Of a DNA stretch of 64,000 nt, positions 44,636 to 53,321 are shown piece by piece (the first letter of the stretch is position 1; each line of letters opens with the position of its first letter). This DNA comes from CAWBRT01 sp963814745 (GTDB lineage Bacteria; Acidobacteriota; Terriglobia; Terriglobales; Acidobacteriaceae): positions 124,001 through 188,000 of the forward strand of contig CAWFEA010000025.1 in NCBI GenBank assembly GCA_963814745.1. The letters are read 5' to 3'. Below the pieces are notes generated by a model. The model had not been told where the DNA came from. It made no database searches and saw nothing but the letters and a program-made list of their open reading frames with translations. The position numbers and the translations under genes were made by a program.

Positions 44636-46101
44636 GCGCCATCATCGCGCTGGGCGTCGTCGGTGTGATCATCCTCGCTACTGTCCTATTTGGCCTTTGG
44701 GGCGTGCGCAACGTCAAGATGAATCCTCAGGAGTTCATCGTAGGCAGCCGTTCGTTTGGAACGCTTTTTGTTTGGCTGCTGATGGCGGGCGAGATCTATA
44801 CTTCGTTCACATTTCTGGGGGCCGCCGGTTGGGCCTATACCCGTGGGGCGCCCGCCTTTTATATCTTGTGCTATGGGACGGTGGCGTATGTTATCGCGTT
44901 TTTCTTGACTCCCGCCGTCTGGCGCGTAGCGCATGACCGGAAACTGCTCACTGGACCAGACTTCTTTGCTGCGCAGTACGGCAGCCGGGCGCTCAGCGCT
45001 CTTGTCGCACTGGTGGGATTCGTCTTCTTGGTGCCGTACGTCACGCTGCAGCTCGGAGGTCTCGAGATTCTTCTGCATATCGCTGGCTACAGCTTGTTCG
45101 ACGCCCGGGTGGCGGTGGGCGTCGCCTTCGCGGTCATGGCGCTGTTCGTCTATTTCGTTGGTCTGCGCGGGATGGCATGGGCGGCGATCATCAAAGACTT
45201 GCTGGTGCTGATTGGGGTGATTTTTGCCGGCATTGTCTTGCCGGTCCACTTTTTTGGCTCGCCAGCGAACGTGATTTCCAGGGTATTGGCCCAACATCCG
45301 AACTGGATGACGCTCCAGGGCACAACGACACCGAGCGGCACCGTCTGGTTTGTCACCACAGTTATGCTCACGGCGCTGGGATTTTTCATGTTCCCGCAGT
45401 CCATGGCAGCCATATATTCCGCGCGCAGCGAAGACACGCTTCGCCGCAATGCGATCTTTCTGCCCGTTTACCAGTTGATGATCTTGCTCGTCTACTTCGG
45501 CGGCTTCACCGCATTGCTGCTGGTCCCGGGACTCAAAGGGGCGGAAGGGGATCAATCGTTCATGCTGGTGGTGCAGAAATACTACTCGCCATGGGTACTC
45601 GGGTTCGTCGCCGGTGCCGGGAGCCTGGCGGCCTTGGTCCCGGCATCGGCGCAGCTCCTTGGGGCGGCCAGCATCGTTTCCAAAAACCTTCTCGTGGATT
45701 ACGGCTTGGTCAACAGCGAGAGGGGTTCGATTACCGCGACTCGCATTCTGGTCCTCGTGGTTGCATTATTGGCTTTTGGCTTCTGGTTCTTCGCCATGCA
45801 AACCTTGGTTGGGCTGCTTTTAATCGCCTACACGGGAATGACGCAGTTCTTCCCAGGAGTCGTGCTTTCATTCTCCCGCCGCTGGCGGCCGAACGCCGCC
45901 GGCGTGGGCTCCGGAATCGTCATTGGTATCATCACCCTGGCGATCTTCGCCGCCCGCAAAACCGGCTCGTTCGAAGGCATTAATAGTGGCATTGTCGCGC
46001 TGATCTGCAACGTGATCGTACTATTCATTGTCAGCGCAATGACGGGCGCTTACCGCCAACCCACGACGCCTTCCGACGAAGCCACATATCGGGCGTCTTA
46101 G
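44632..46101 (+). CDS. Sodium:solute symporter (monocarboxylate-type)
   Basis: A 489-residue inner-membrane transporter of the SSF (SLC5) family with about 13 helices. ATG 44632 overlaps the DUF3311 stop. Family signatures: NPQEFIVGSRSFGTLFVWLL, GAAGWAYTRGAPAFYIL, GPDFFAAQYGS and FPQSMAAIYSARSEDTLRRN, and SLAALVPASAQLLGAASIVS for the sodium-binding helix. The DUF3311-SSF pair suggests uptake of short organic acids (pyruvate, lactate, acetate-like), an inference from known MctP-type systems. A peptidase gene follows after 159 bases. Confidence 0.9.
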   Translation: MSAIIALGVVGVIILATVLFGLWGVRNVKMNPQEFIVGSRSFGTLFVWLLMAGEIYTSFTFLGAAGWAYTRGAPAFYILCYGTVAYVIAFFLTPAVWRVAHDRKLLTGPDFFAAQYGSRALSALVALVGFVFLVPYVTLQLGGLEILLHIAGYSLFDARVAVGVAFAVMALFVYFVGLRGMAWAAIIKDLLVLIGVIFAGIVLPVHFFGSPANVISRVLAQHPNWMTLQGTTTPSGTVWFVTTVMLTALGFFMFPQSMAAIYSARSEDTLRRNAIFLPVYQLMILLVYFGGFTALLLVPGLKGAEGDQSFMLVVQKYYSPWVLGFVAGAGSLAALVPASAQLLGAASIVSKNLLVDYGLVNSERGSITATRILVLVVALLAFGFWFFAMQTLVGLLLIAYTGMTQFFPGVVLSFSRRWRPNAAGVGSGIVIGIITLAIFAARKTGSFEGINSGIVALICNVIVLFIVSAMTGAYRQPTTPSDEATYRAS

Positions 46102-46260
46102 CGTGCCAGGCTAGGTCTTAAACGAGATTGGCCGCGTTTGATAGGGGCCGACCTGGAAGACCAGAAAAGTCGATCAGCAGAAACGGGAATGTTTGACGTC
46201 GTTTGCCGGGCCGGAAGTGTAGATAAATGCGACTCCCTGTCGAATAAAGGAGAAATTCAA

Positions 46261-47640
46261 ATGGCGTCCGCCGCAGTCAGCTACGCGCGCGAAAATCAGA
46301 AGCGGTTCCTGAACGAGTTGAAGGCTCTGCTGCGTATCCCTAGCGTCAGCACCCTGCCGGAGCACAAAGAGGATATGCGCCGAGCAGCGGAATTCATCGC
46401 CGAAGAAATGCGGCACCTGAGTCTGGAAAATGTCGAAATCATACCAACCCAGGGGCATCCTCTGATCTACGGTGACTGGTTACATATTCCCGGTAAGCCA
46501 ACCGTCCTCTGCTACGGCCACTATGACGTGCAGCCGGCCGAACCTTTGGAAGAGTGGAAATCGCCCCCCTTCGAGCCTGCTGAACGCGACAACAATATCT
46601 ACGCACGTGGGGCCGTCGACGATAAGGGCCAGATGTACGCGCACATCAAGGCCATTGAGGCGCTGATGCGAACGAATGACGGCAGACTGCCGGTCAATGT
46701 GCGCTTCCTCATCGAGGGCGAAGAAGAAGTAGCCGGCGAGGCGATCGGTAAGTTTGTGAAGGAGCATCCCGAACGGCTGACGTGCGACGTAGTGCTGGTC
46801 TCCGATAATCAGATGTTCGCGCCCGAGTTGCCTAGCTTGTGCGTAGGACTGCGTGGGTTGTGCTACACCGAAATCGAAGCGGTCGGAGCCATGACCGACC
46901 TGCACTCCGGCGTGTACGGCGGCGCTGCCCCCAATCCGCTCGAAGCGCTCAGCCGGATCATCAGCAAACTCAAAGACGAGAACGGCAAGATTCTGGTCCC
47001 CGGCTTCTATGATCGCGTGCAGCGGCCCAGCAAAGAGGAACTGAAAGCTTGGCAGCACTTGCCGTTTAATGAAAAGAAATACTTGAAAACCGAGGTGGGC
47101 TCCAGGGAACTCACGGGGGAGCTCAAGTATCCTGTGCTGTATCGCACTTGGGCGCGCCCTACGTTGGAAGTTCACGGTGTGCCGGGCGGGTTCACTGGTC
47201 ATGGACAGAAGACGGTCATTCCGGCAAGAGCTTCCGCCAAGGTCTCCATGCGCCTGGTACCCGGTCAGCGGGCTGAAGAGATTTGGAAGCTCTTCAATAA
47301 ATACGTGAAATCCATCGCCCCCAAGGGAGTCCAAATCACCGTTAAGCGTTGGTCGTTGGCCGACCCGGTTGTAGTGGGAACCGATAATCGATTTATCAAG
47401 GCTGCAGCCGAGGCATTGCACGAAGTATTTAGGAAGGACACCGTCTACGTTCGTAACGGAGGTTCGATTCCGATTGTGGCCGAATTCGACAAAACGCTAA
47501 AGGCTCCCAGCGTGCTGATGGGTTTCGGCCTGCCGGACGACAACCTGCACGCACCCAACGAGAAGTTCCATATTCCGAACTTTTATCGCGGCATCGAGTC
47601 GATCGTGCGTTGGTTTGAAATTCTCGGTCGCGAGGGATGA
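46261..47640 (+). CDS. M20-family dipeptidase
   Basis: A 459-residue cytoplasmic metallopeptidase that cleaves dipeptides (CPDase group). The frame is open from 46138, but ATG 46261 with AAAGGAG upstream is the family start. Metal and catalytic motifs: LCYGHYDVQPAEP, YARGAVDDKGQMYAHIKA, FLIEGEEEVAGEA, VSDNQMFAPELP, and a final PDDNLHAPNEKFHIPNF with the last zinc-ligand His. The lid domain (TDLHSGVYGGAAPNPLEALS) is present. Identification at family level is secure. Confidence 0.93.
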   Translation: MASAAVSYARENQKRFLNELKALLRIPSVSTLPEHKEDMRRAAEFIAEEMRHLSLENVEIIPTQGHPLIYGDWLHIPGKPTVLCYGHYDVQPAEPLEEWKSPPFEPAERDNNIYARGAVDDKGQMYAHIKAIEALMRTNDGRLPVNVRFLIEGEEEVAGEAIGKFVKEHPERLTCDVVLVSDNQMFAPELPSLCVGLRGLCYTEIEAVGAMTDLHSGVYGGAAPNPLEALSRIISKLKDENGKILVPGFYDRVQRPSKEELKAWQHLPFNEKKYLKTEVGSRELTGELKYPVLYRTWARPTLEVHGVPGGFTGHGQKTVIPARASAKVSMRLVPGQRAEEIWKLFNKYVKSIAPKGVQITVKRWSLADPVVVGTDNRFIKAAAEALHEVFRKDTVYVRNGGSIPIVAEFDKTLKAPSVLMGFGLPDDNLHAPNEKFHIPNFYRGIESIVRWFEILGREG

Positions 47641-47673
47641 GCGGCCGATCGTCGCTCGCTTCGCTTAGGGCAA

Positions 47674-47714
47674 CAAGTGGCAAGCAACCAGATTCCTAGT
47701 TTGCTTGCTACTTG
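47674..47714. terminator. Strong hairpin after the dipeptidase gene
   Basis: CAAGTGGCAAGCAA (47674-47687) pairs with TTGCTTGCTACTTG (47701-47714) with one mismatch, a 14-base stem and 13-base loop, 34 bases after the stop. There is no clear T-tract, so it may be a Rho-assisted terminator or a small repeat. Confidence 0.5.
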
Positions 47715-47825
47715 CTATTTGCTGCGGCCCGGCATCGTCAGACCCTGGATATCCCGTCAGAACGGATTTGCCAGGTTTTGGCAGCATCTCTCCTCTGTAA
47801 GCTTGGCGGGCATAGCGGAGAAAAA

Positions 47826-48195
47826 ATGGCAGAACTGATGGGTGCGCAAGCGCAATCGAATGATACGGCCCGGCGGGAAGTGATCCAGATCCTTCAGCAG
47901 TTGGTCCGCATCGACACCAGCAACCCACCTAGCAACGAAACCCAGGCGGCACAGTACATCAAGAGCGTATTCGAGGATGGCATTCCTTCCGAGATCTTCG
48001 AATCAGCCCCGGGCCGTGGCAATATCGTCGCTCGACTGAAAGGCAACGGAAGCAAGAAACCGATTCTTCCTGATGGCGCACCTGGATGTGGTCGGCGTCA
48101 ACCGTTCGAAGTGGTCCCTCGATCCCTTTTCCGCCAAGGTCGAAAACGGTTATCTCTACGGTCGCGGTTCAGCTGACGACAAGAGCATGGTCGCC
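47826..48195 (+). pseudogene. M20 peptidase fragment (N-terminus, frameshifted and truncated)
   Basis: ATG 47826 opens DTARREVIQILQQLVRIDTS and NPPSNETQAAQYIKSVFED, a DapE/ArgE/carboxypeptidase-type start. One extra C at 48069-48070 moves the frame; corrected it reads LLMAHLDVVGVNRSKWSLDP and GYLYGRGSADDKSMVAA. The similarity stops at about 48195, in the middle of the catalytic domain, where an integrase fragment on the other strand begins. About 125 of 430 or more residues remain. Confidence 0.8.
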
Positions 48196-48640
48196 GCGAG
48201 TCGGTCTAGTTCCTCCTCGGACAGCCACCGCTCACGTTTCTCCTCGTGGAATCTCGGAATGCCAGCAGCTAGGTTCCGGGTCACACTCCACTCGTTGTCA
48301 TCACCGACGGTCGCAAATGAAAACATCTTGTGCAGCAGGGCAAGCACGCGGTTGGCACGGTAAGGAGTGCCTTTCAGGGTAGCGTGAAACTCGGACACGT
48401 CGCGGTGGGTAATGCTGGAGACGCGCATCTGGCCCAGTCGGGGGAGAATGATTGACCCCGGCATGGCTTTATCCTCGACCACGGAACGGGGCCGCTTGTG
48501 TATTTCAGCGTGATTGGATAGGTAGTAATCGGACAAGTCCTTCATCGTCCGCTGACGCCAATCGTCCTCGATGACTTGCTGCTTTTGCGCCTGCTCAATC
48601 ACGAAAGAATCTTCCCCGCGATCTATTAGCGTCCGCAACC
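48196..48640 (-). pseudogene. Tyrosine recombinase fragment (N-terminal/core-binding part)
   Basis: Reads LRTLIDRGEDSFVIEQAQKQ, MKDLSDYYLSNHAEIHKRPR, RVSSITHRDVSEFHATLKGT and WLSEEELDRLA, which is the arm and SAM-like core-binding region and the first bases of the catalytic domain of a phage-type integrase. All catalytic residues are missing because it runs into the peptidase fragment. It is fused in frame to the unrelated C-terminal integrase piece at 48642. Confidence 0.75.
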
Positions 48641-48641
48641 G

Positions 48642-48872
48642 CCGCGCAGCGTGCCAGCCGTGCCACTCGGGACGGATCTTGTCCCGTTCAAATTTATGAT
48701 CGGCGGTGGCGCCCTTGTCCTTGTTGTTCGGCTTTCCACAATCGTCTTTCGACTTGCCGCATACGGCACAGCGGTTCAGAGCTGGCAGAATGGCGCGGTT
48801 AAGCACGTTTCCCAAGTCCGTGGGCGTGCCGTTCAGGTTGGGGAACATCGGCCCGGAGGTAGGATTGCCGCA
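48642..48872 (-). pseudogene. Tyrosine recombinase fragment with zinc-finger-like insert
   Basis: Reads RCGNPTSGPMFPN, DLGNVLNRAILPALNRCAVC, then GKSKDDCGKPNNKDKGATAD and PEWHGWHAARR. It corresponds closely to residues around 270-350 of the integrase at 17683 and carries the same Cys-rich insert before the H-x2-R box. Both flanking parts are gone; on one side it joins another integrase fragment, on the other a receiver-domain fragment. Confidence 0.75.
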
Positions 48873-49050
48873 GCGATGAAGAAACTGAAACCTGATGTCC
48901 CAATCGTAATCATCTCCGGGTTGGTGGACGCCCAGGACGGTATAGAACACGCAGACCTGTTCATCTCCAAGACTGATACCCCTCCGCAGATGTTGCAGAA
49001 GATTTCAGAACTACTTAACAATGTTTCGACGAACGCTGCTGATGACGCTC
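48870..49050 (+). pseudogene. Response-regulator receiver fragment
   Basis: About 60 residues: AAAMKKLKPDVPIVIISGLV, then GIEHADLFISKTDTPPQMLQ and KISELL. This is the second half of a receiver domain (strand 4, the Lys of strand 5 in FISKTD and the last helix). The phosphorylation half is missing; it begins inside the integrase fragment on the opposite strand. Confidence 0.65.
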
Positions 49051-49063
49051 TAAGGCACCGGCA

Positions 49064-49150
49064 TGTGACGCTCCGAACTGGCTCGTCTCAAAGTCAGCGA
49101 CATCGATAGCCAGCGGATGATCATCCGAGTGGTGGAAGGCAAGGGTACAG
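49064..49150 (+). pseudogene. XerD-type recombinase fragment
   Basis: About 29 residues in a separate frame: SELARLKVSDIDSQRMIIRV followed by VEGKG. This is the segment after the first catalytic Arg of XerC/D-like recombinases that accompany IS91-type or integron elements (E-x2-x-LKVSDIDS-x-RM-x-I). It ends without continuation. Confidence 0.6.
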
Positions 49151-49169
49151 GGCTACCCTTTTGCCGTTT

Positions 49170-49721
49170 CTATCGGGGTTGACGCGGGCTGGTGGGCTTA
49201 CGGTGGTTCAACCGGCCTTCCAGTCTGCTAGGCCTGCTCCTGCGAGGTGGCGCGGCCCGCTGCCCGAATCGTGAGCGCGCTGGCGGCTTTAGTCGTATGC
49301 GCTTGCGTGCCTGGGATAATTCTTGGCATAACGCGACTGCGGCGAGTGCGGTGCTGCGGTTGCAGCCCCAGCGATCCCGATACTCCTCGCCGGTCAGGTT
49401 GTGTGCAAGTCTCAAATGTCGGCTGAGAGTCTTCAAGATCTGTCCGCACTCTAAGCACACGATGTGTTCAGGACCACGCATTGTTTTGGCGGTGCGCGAA
49501 TTCTGCCGGCAGCTCACCAGCTCGTCAGCCGTTGCGAAAACGCGCTTGTCGTTGTAGCGGCTTCGTTCCTTCACCTTGATTGTGACAGCGTTCGCCTTGT
49601 AGTATTCCCGCATGCGCGCGCTGATGCGGTCGCGGTTGCGCTTGCGGTACTCGCGGTAGTACTTAGCTAGCCGCTCAAAGTTGGCTTGCCTGTAGGAACG
49701 CTGGTATTCTGCTTTTTCCAT
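49170..49721 (-). CDS. MucR/Ros-type zinc-finger regulator
   Basis: A protein of 183 residues from ATG 49721 (the frame is open to 49772). The N-terminal 60 residues are strongly basic and helical (YREYRKRNRDRISARMREYY). The Ros/MucR zinc finger follows: IVCLECGQILKTLSRHLRLA and HNLTGEEYRDRWG, with C-x2-C and H-x4-H ligands. The C-terminal tail is disordered and basic. MucR proteins are DNA-binding, often silencing horizontally acquired genes; here the protein lies beside a graveyard of mobile fragments. Confidence 0.75.
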   Translation of the reverse strand: MEKAEYQRSYRQANFERLAKYYREYRKRNRDRISARMREYYKANAVTIKVKERSRYNDKRVFATADELVSCRQNSRTAKTMRGPEHIVCLECGQILKTLSRHLRLAHNLTGEEYRDRWGCNRSTALAAVALCQELSQARKRIRLKPPARSRFGQRAAPPRRSRPSRLEGRLNHRKPTSPRQPR

Positions 49722-49801
49722 GCACGGCTGTTCGCTTTGCGATATACCTACGCTCGAAAATCGATGTCGCATCGTCTGGAATCATCCCCCCAAACGGATG
49801 T

Positions 49802-50821
49802 TCATTTCCCGATGTGGGTCGCCTCCGCGGACCTGACGGTATTCGGAAATGCATATTTCTGCACCGAGTTTAGTGAATCGATTCCCCGCACTTCATCATC
49901 AAGCAGCGGGATGACGGCGCGCACGCTGCCATCGAAATCGTGCCAGATTTCTTTCATGTATGCGTCCTGCATCGCAACGCGGTTCTTGACGAATGCGGCC
50001 GAGTCATCTCGCAACTGGTCCTTCTGGATCAGCATATTGACGATGACGCCTCCAACCGGAATGCCGAAATCATGGAACCAGTTGATGAAACGTTTGATCA
50101 CCGCAATGGGCAACGCCTCAGGAAGGGTCACGAAAAAGAACGCGGTTTGTTGCTCATCGGTTAGCATTTCGCGGGCATGGCCGATGCGCTCGCGGAAAGC
50201 AACCAGATAATCCATCAGCGGGTCTTCTTGCTTCTTCTTGGTGAAGGAAAGCAACTCCCGCAAAGACTGAGCCTCTTGACGAGACTTGAGCATCTTATTC
50301 ACCCAGAGCGAATATACCTTGCTCATGCCCAACAACCGACGCGCGTTGGCGGTGGGCGCGGTATCGAAGACATAGGCGTCGTATTCGTCCTTGAGCATCA
50401 GGTCTACCATGTTCTCGAACATCGCGGACTCTTCGAATGCAGGGTTCATCGTGGCGCTTTCGACGAAAGCATCCGCCTGAGTGGAGATTTCCGCAAACTT
50501 CAGAAACCAGCGGATCTTCTGCCTGATGTCTTGCTTCGAGCGCTCGATGGTTTCCTTCGTATCGATCTCGTATGCCCAAAGATTGGGCACGTCCTTCACG
50601 GGGGTTGCTTTGCCGTACACATCTTGGTCAAGAAGCCCACTGAGGCTATGGACAGGGTTAGTGGACGCAAGCATGGTACGCTTACCTTGGTTCGCGAGGT
50701 GAACCGCAGTAATACCGGCCATCACCGTCTTGCCTACACCACCCTTCCCGCCGAAAAATGAGAATTTCAGGTTCGGATGTGCTGCGATGTAATCGCTGAA
50801 CGATAGAGTGATTTCGCTCAT
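49802..50821 (-). CDS. ArsA/Get3-like ATPase 2, cysteine-free
   Basis: A 339-residue deviant-Walker ATPase of the ArsA/Get3 class. P-loop GGKGGVGKTVMAG (about 24-36), switch I STNPVHSLSGLL (ArsA: STDPAHNLSD) and switch II DTAPTANARRLL (ArsA/Get3: DTAPTGHTLR, so the G-H-T part is changed). There is not one cysteine in the protein, so neither the arsenite site nor a Get3-type CxxC zinc clasp exists. It begins 6 bases after the stop of ATPase 1 and is the last gene of a four-gene operon with two small membrane proteins. No arsenic genes are nearby. A membrane-protein handling role is inferred. Confidence 0.85.
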   Translation of the reverse strand: MSEITLSFSDYIAAHPNLKFSFFGGKGGVGKTVMAGITAVHLANQGKRTMLASTNPVHSLSGLLDQDVYGKATPVKDVPNLWAYEIDTKETIERSKQDIRQKIRWFLKFAEISTQADAFVESATMNPAFEESAMFENMVDLMLKDEYDAYVFDTAPTANARRLLGMSKVYSLWVNKMLKSRQEAQSLRELLSFTKKKQEDPLMDYLVAFRERIGHAREMLTDEQQTAFFFVTLPEALPIAVIKRFINWFHDFGIPVGGVIVNMLIQKDQLRDDSAAFVKNRVAMQDAYMKEIWHDFDGSVRAVIPLLDDEVRGIDSLNSVQKYAFPNTVRSAEATHIGK

Positions 50822-50827
50822 AGTTCC

Positions 50828-51810
50828 TCACAATTTTCCATTGCCGTACATGATTCCGGCGAGTTGTTCGATCATCTTCAGTCCGGTTACGTCGCGCTCC
50901 ATTTCGGGCACATAGCCAACAACCTGTTTCCCGAACGTGCTGCTGATCTCGTCCAAATAACGACCCTGCATTTTCAGACGATTCTGCAGGTAAGGCGGGA
51001 TAGAGTCCGGCGACAGGTTGGCCGGGAGCACGCGGTTGACGACGTATCCCGCGACCGGTACCTCGAACTTGGCAAACAACTGTGCGGCCTTCTTCGTGTC
51101 GAGAATGATCATCTCTTCCGGTACGACGACGAAGAAGAACGCAGTCTTCTCCTTGTCCGTTAAAATGTTCGAGGACTGATTGATGCGGTTTTGATGTACT
51201 GCAGCTCGCTCAGAATCTGATCTTCTTCCAGCGTATTCTCGCGTTGCAGGCGCGCTACCATCTCCTCGTGCTCACGCATCTCTTCGCGCAGTTTGGTGAT
51301 ACGGTTGATCCACTCGTCGTAGACCTTGGCCATGGAAAGGTAGTAGAGTGCGTGGCCCAGTGGGACAAGATCGTAGATGTAGTAGTCGTAATCACCTTTT
51401 ACTACGACATCGACGACCGCATCGAAGATGGCAGATTCTTCCATCGCCGGCTCGGCGGAAGCCGCCTGAATATACTGCTCAATCTCATCCGGCACCTGAT
51501 TAAAGCCGTACATATCGAGGATCTTTTTGCGTATCTCCTGCTGGTAGGCTTTGATATGCGAGTCGGCGTCGATCTCCTGAGCAAACAGGTTGTCCATGAT
51601 CTTGACGGCGCCTTTGCCGAAGATGTCTTTCTGAAAGATGTCGCTCAGCGAAGCTTGCGGGTCTACCGAAAAAACCAGTACCTTGTGCCCTTGCTGTGCG
51701 AGCCAGAACGCTGTCGCGGCCGAGAAGGTGGTCTTACCCAGTCCACCCTTGCCGCCGAACATTATGTAACGCCGGTCCTTGTTGAGTTCAAACGTCTCTT
51801 TGAGTGACAT
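50828..51810 (-). CDS. ArsA/Get3-like ATPase 1, cysteine-free (one frameshift)
   Basis: About 327 residues. P-loop GGKGGLGKTTFSAAT (about 19-33), switch I SVDPQASLSDIF, switch II YDLVPLGHALYYL (Get3: DTAPTGHTLR; the first Thr-Ala is Leu-Val). It contains no cysteine. Reading breaks at 51189-51193: one T too few in a run (AAAA on the coding strand) gives a stop soon after; adding it restores QYIKNRINQSSNILTDKE and joins the second part, MIILDTKKAAQLFAKFEVPV to 50828. This is the only deletion among the window's frame breaks. It lies 58 bases after the small membrane-protein gene. A heterodimer with ATPase 2 is plausible. Confidence 0.82.
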
Positions 51811-51868
51811 TGCTCGGTCCTCGTTTTGTGGTTAACGGCTGAACTTCGAGTCCACTGGTCCCATCAAC

Positions 51869-52147
51869 TCAGAACATTGCGTCGGAAACATCCTTTTCCC
51901 GCAGCATGCGCCTCTTCCATGTGGCGATATTCGGAACCACATAAGGAAGCAGACGGAGCGAGTAATACGGCGGCAGAATAGGAACGCCGATAAGGTCCCC
52001 CATGGTGATCAGAATGAACAGATGCTCCATGCTGGCCCGCGTGCGGATTGCGTAACGTGACATGTCATGCGCGCCCATGCCATACGCAACCTCTTTGAAC
52101 TTCGTGAAAAGACCTTTCTTCTTAGGTTCACCTTTTTCCTCTGTCAT
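51869..52147 (-). CDS. Small membrane protein of the ArsA-like operon (paralogue 1)
   Basis: A 92-residue protein: basic N-terminus (GEPKKKGLFTKFKEVAYGMG), one or two hydrophobic segments (MEHLFILITMGDLIGVPILP and PPYYSLRLLPYVVPNIATW) and a charged tail (KRRMLREKDVSD). It shares with the gene upstream (52215) the pattern YGM, MR/MEH-L-x2-IT-x-GD-x2-G-x-P-x2-PP-x-Y-x-LR-x2-PYVVP-x-I-x2-WKRR, so the two are clear paralogues. It could be a client or docking subunit for the ATPases. The family is not known to me. Confidence 0.75.
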   Translation of the reverse strand: MTEEKGEPKKKGLFTKFKEVAYGMGAHDMSRYAIRTRASMEHLFILITMGDLIGVPILPPYYSLRLLPYVVPNIATWKRRMLREKDVSDAMF

Positions 52148-52214
52148 CGTGTTCTCCTTGCTGGATTAGGAGCTGCGAAAGCAGGTGCCGCCACTCGCGA
52201 CCTGCAGAACATGC

Positions 52215-52490
52215 TCAAAGACCATGAAGATGGAACTCTTCGTTGTCGGATATTTCACGTTCACGCGCAAGGCGTCGCTTCCATTTGCTGATGCTGGGCA
52301 CCACGTACGGAACAATGCGCAACGCGTAAATCGGCGGGATCACAGGCAGCCCCACCATGTCACCTAGGGTAATCGTCATAAAGACAGTTTCTAGGGCCCC
52401 GCGCATTTCCACGGCCTGTCGCGCAAATTCGTATCCCGTCATGCCATACAAAAAATCGTGGATCACACCGGAAAACCCGTCCTTGCGCAT
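52215..52490 (-). CDS. Small membrane protein of the ArsA-like operon (paralogue 2)
   Basis: A 91-residue protein similar to 51869-52147: VIHDFLYGMTGYEFARQAVE, LETVFMTITLGDMVGLPVIP, PIYALRIVPYVVPSISKWKR, then RLAREREISDNEEFHLHGL. Hydrophobic stretches of about 20 residues flank an invariant GD-x2-G-x-P-x2-PP. It is the first gene of the minus-strand operon; the promoter must lie in 52491-52621, shared with the divergent gene at 52622. Confidence 0.75.
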   Translation of the reverse strand: MRKDGFSGVIHDFLYGMTGYEFARQAVEMRGALETVFMTITLGDMVGLPVIPPIYALRIVPYVVPSISKWKRRLAREREISDNEEFHLHGL

Positions 52491-52621
52491 TGTGTTCGCC
52501 CTTTGGGGCCGCTTGAGCTTGTGTCCGCTTATTACGAGGACAAATTATTACGAGGACAAAAGAAGCATTCGGGGATGCTCTCGTGCAATAATTCGGCAGA
52601 CCGTCAGTCTCTACAGGCCTA

Positions 52622-53281
52622 ATGTCCATGTCTGCTCTCAACATTTCCATCTTCGTTACGGTTGCCGTCGCGGTGGTCGGCTGGTTCGCCGTGGGCACTC
52701 AGTTCAACCTCCACAAGGGCAACAAGGCCCTCGAATGGCTACAAGAGGGTTTGAAGCTTCTCGGCGAGAAAACCAGCCTGCGTTGGCTCGGTTCCGCTGC
52801 CGTGGAACTGAAGATCCAGGACGCCAAAGACCCCTTTCGCCATGCCGAAGTGGTCGTCGTGCTCGAACCGCGGGACATTCCGTTCACCTGGCTGTACTAC
52901 CACCTTTGCGGTCGACGTGACCTGCTGATCATCCGCGGCCAATTGCGTGCCACACCGGCTTTCGAGTTCGAGGCACTCGACCCCAGAGCCTGGAGTGCAC
53001 ACGGCATCGAGAAAAAGCTCCGATTTCGCAACTGGAGCCCGCTGGCACTCTCCGCGTCATCTCCGCTTGTAGCCTATACAGCCGGAGAAGCTCTGCCCGC
53101 TTCCGCCGAACTGATTGAAGCGGCCAGCTTGGATGGATGCCAACCCCTTCGGCTCGCCATCCGCCGCACCGAACCAAACTTCGAAATCCACTGGAGCCTG
53201 ACTGAAGCTCGAAAGCTGTCTGCTCGAACGCTGCTGGAATCTACTCGCCGCATTCCGGAGCGAGTGCTGACGCGTGACTAG
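52622..53281 (+). CDS. Unknown protein with N-terminal membrane anchor
   Basis: A 219-residue protein. One N-terminal helix (ISIFVTVAVAVVGWFAVGTQ) is followed by a soluble domain: LEWLQEGLKLLGEKTSLRWL, VVVVLEPRDIPFTWLYYHLC, LLIIRGQLRATPAFEF and a C-terminal helix of EARKLSARTLLES type. No catalytic motif is recognised. Divergent from the ArsA-like operon and convergent with cstA; a link to either is not shown. ATG 52622 or 52628. Confidence 0.6.
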   Translation: MSMSALNISIFVTVAVAVVGWFAVGTQFNLHKGNKALEWLQEGLKLLGEKTSLRWLGSAAVELKIQDAKDPFRHAEVVVVLEPRDIPFTWLYYHLCGRRDLLIIRGQLRATPAFEFEALDPRAWSAHGIEKKLRFRNWSPLALSASSPLVAYTAGEALPASAELIEAASLDGCQPLRLAIRRTEPNFEIHWSLTEARKLSARTLLESTRRIPERVLTRD

Positions 53282-53321
53282 CGATCCTGCCCCGGTGCGA
53301 ATTGCAGGCCCTCCCAGCGCT

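Noticed and set aside
49802..51810. Arsenite efflux ATPase (arsA)
   Set aside because: Neither protein has a cysteine and no arsB, arsC, arsD or arsR is nearby, so arsenic resistance is not supported.
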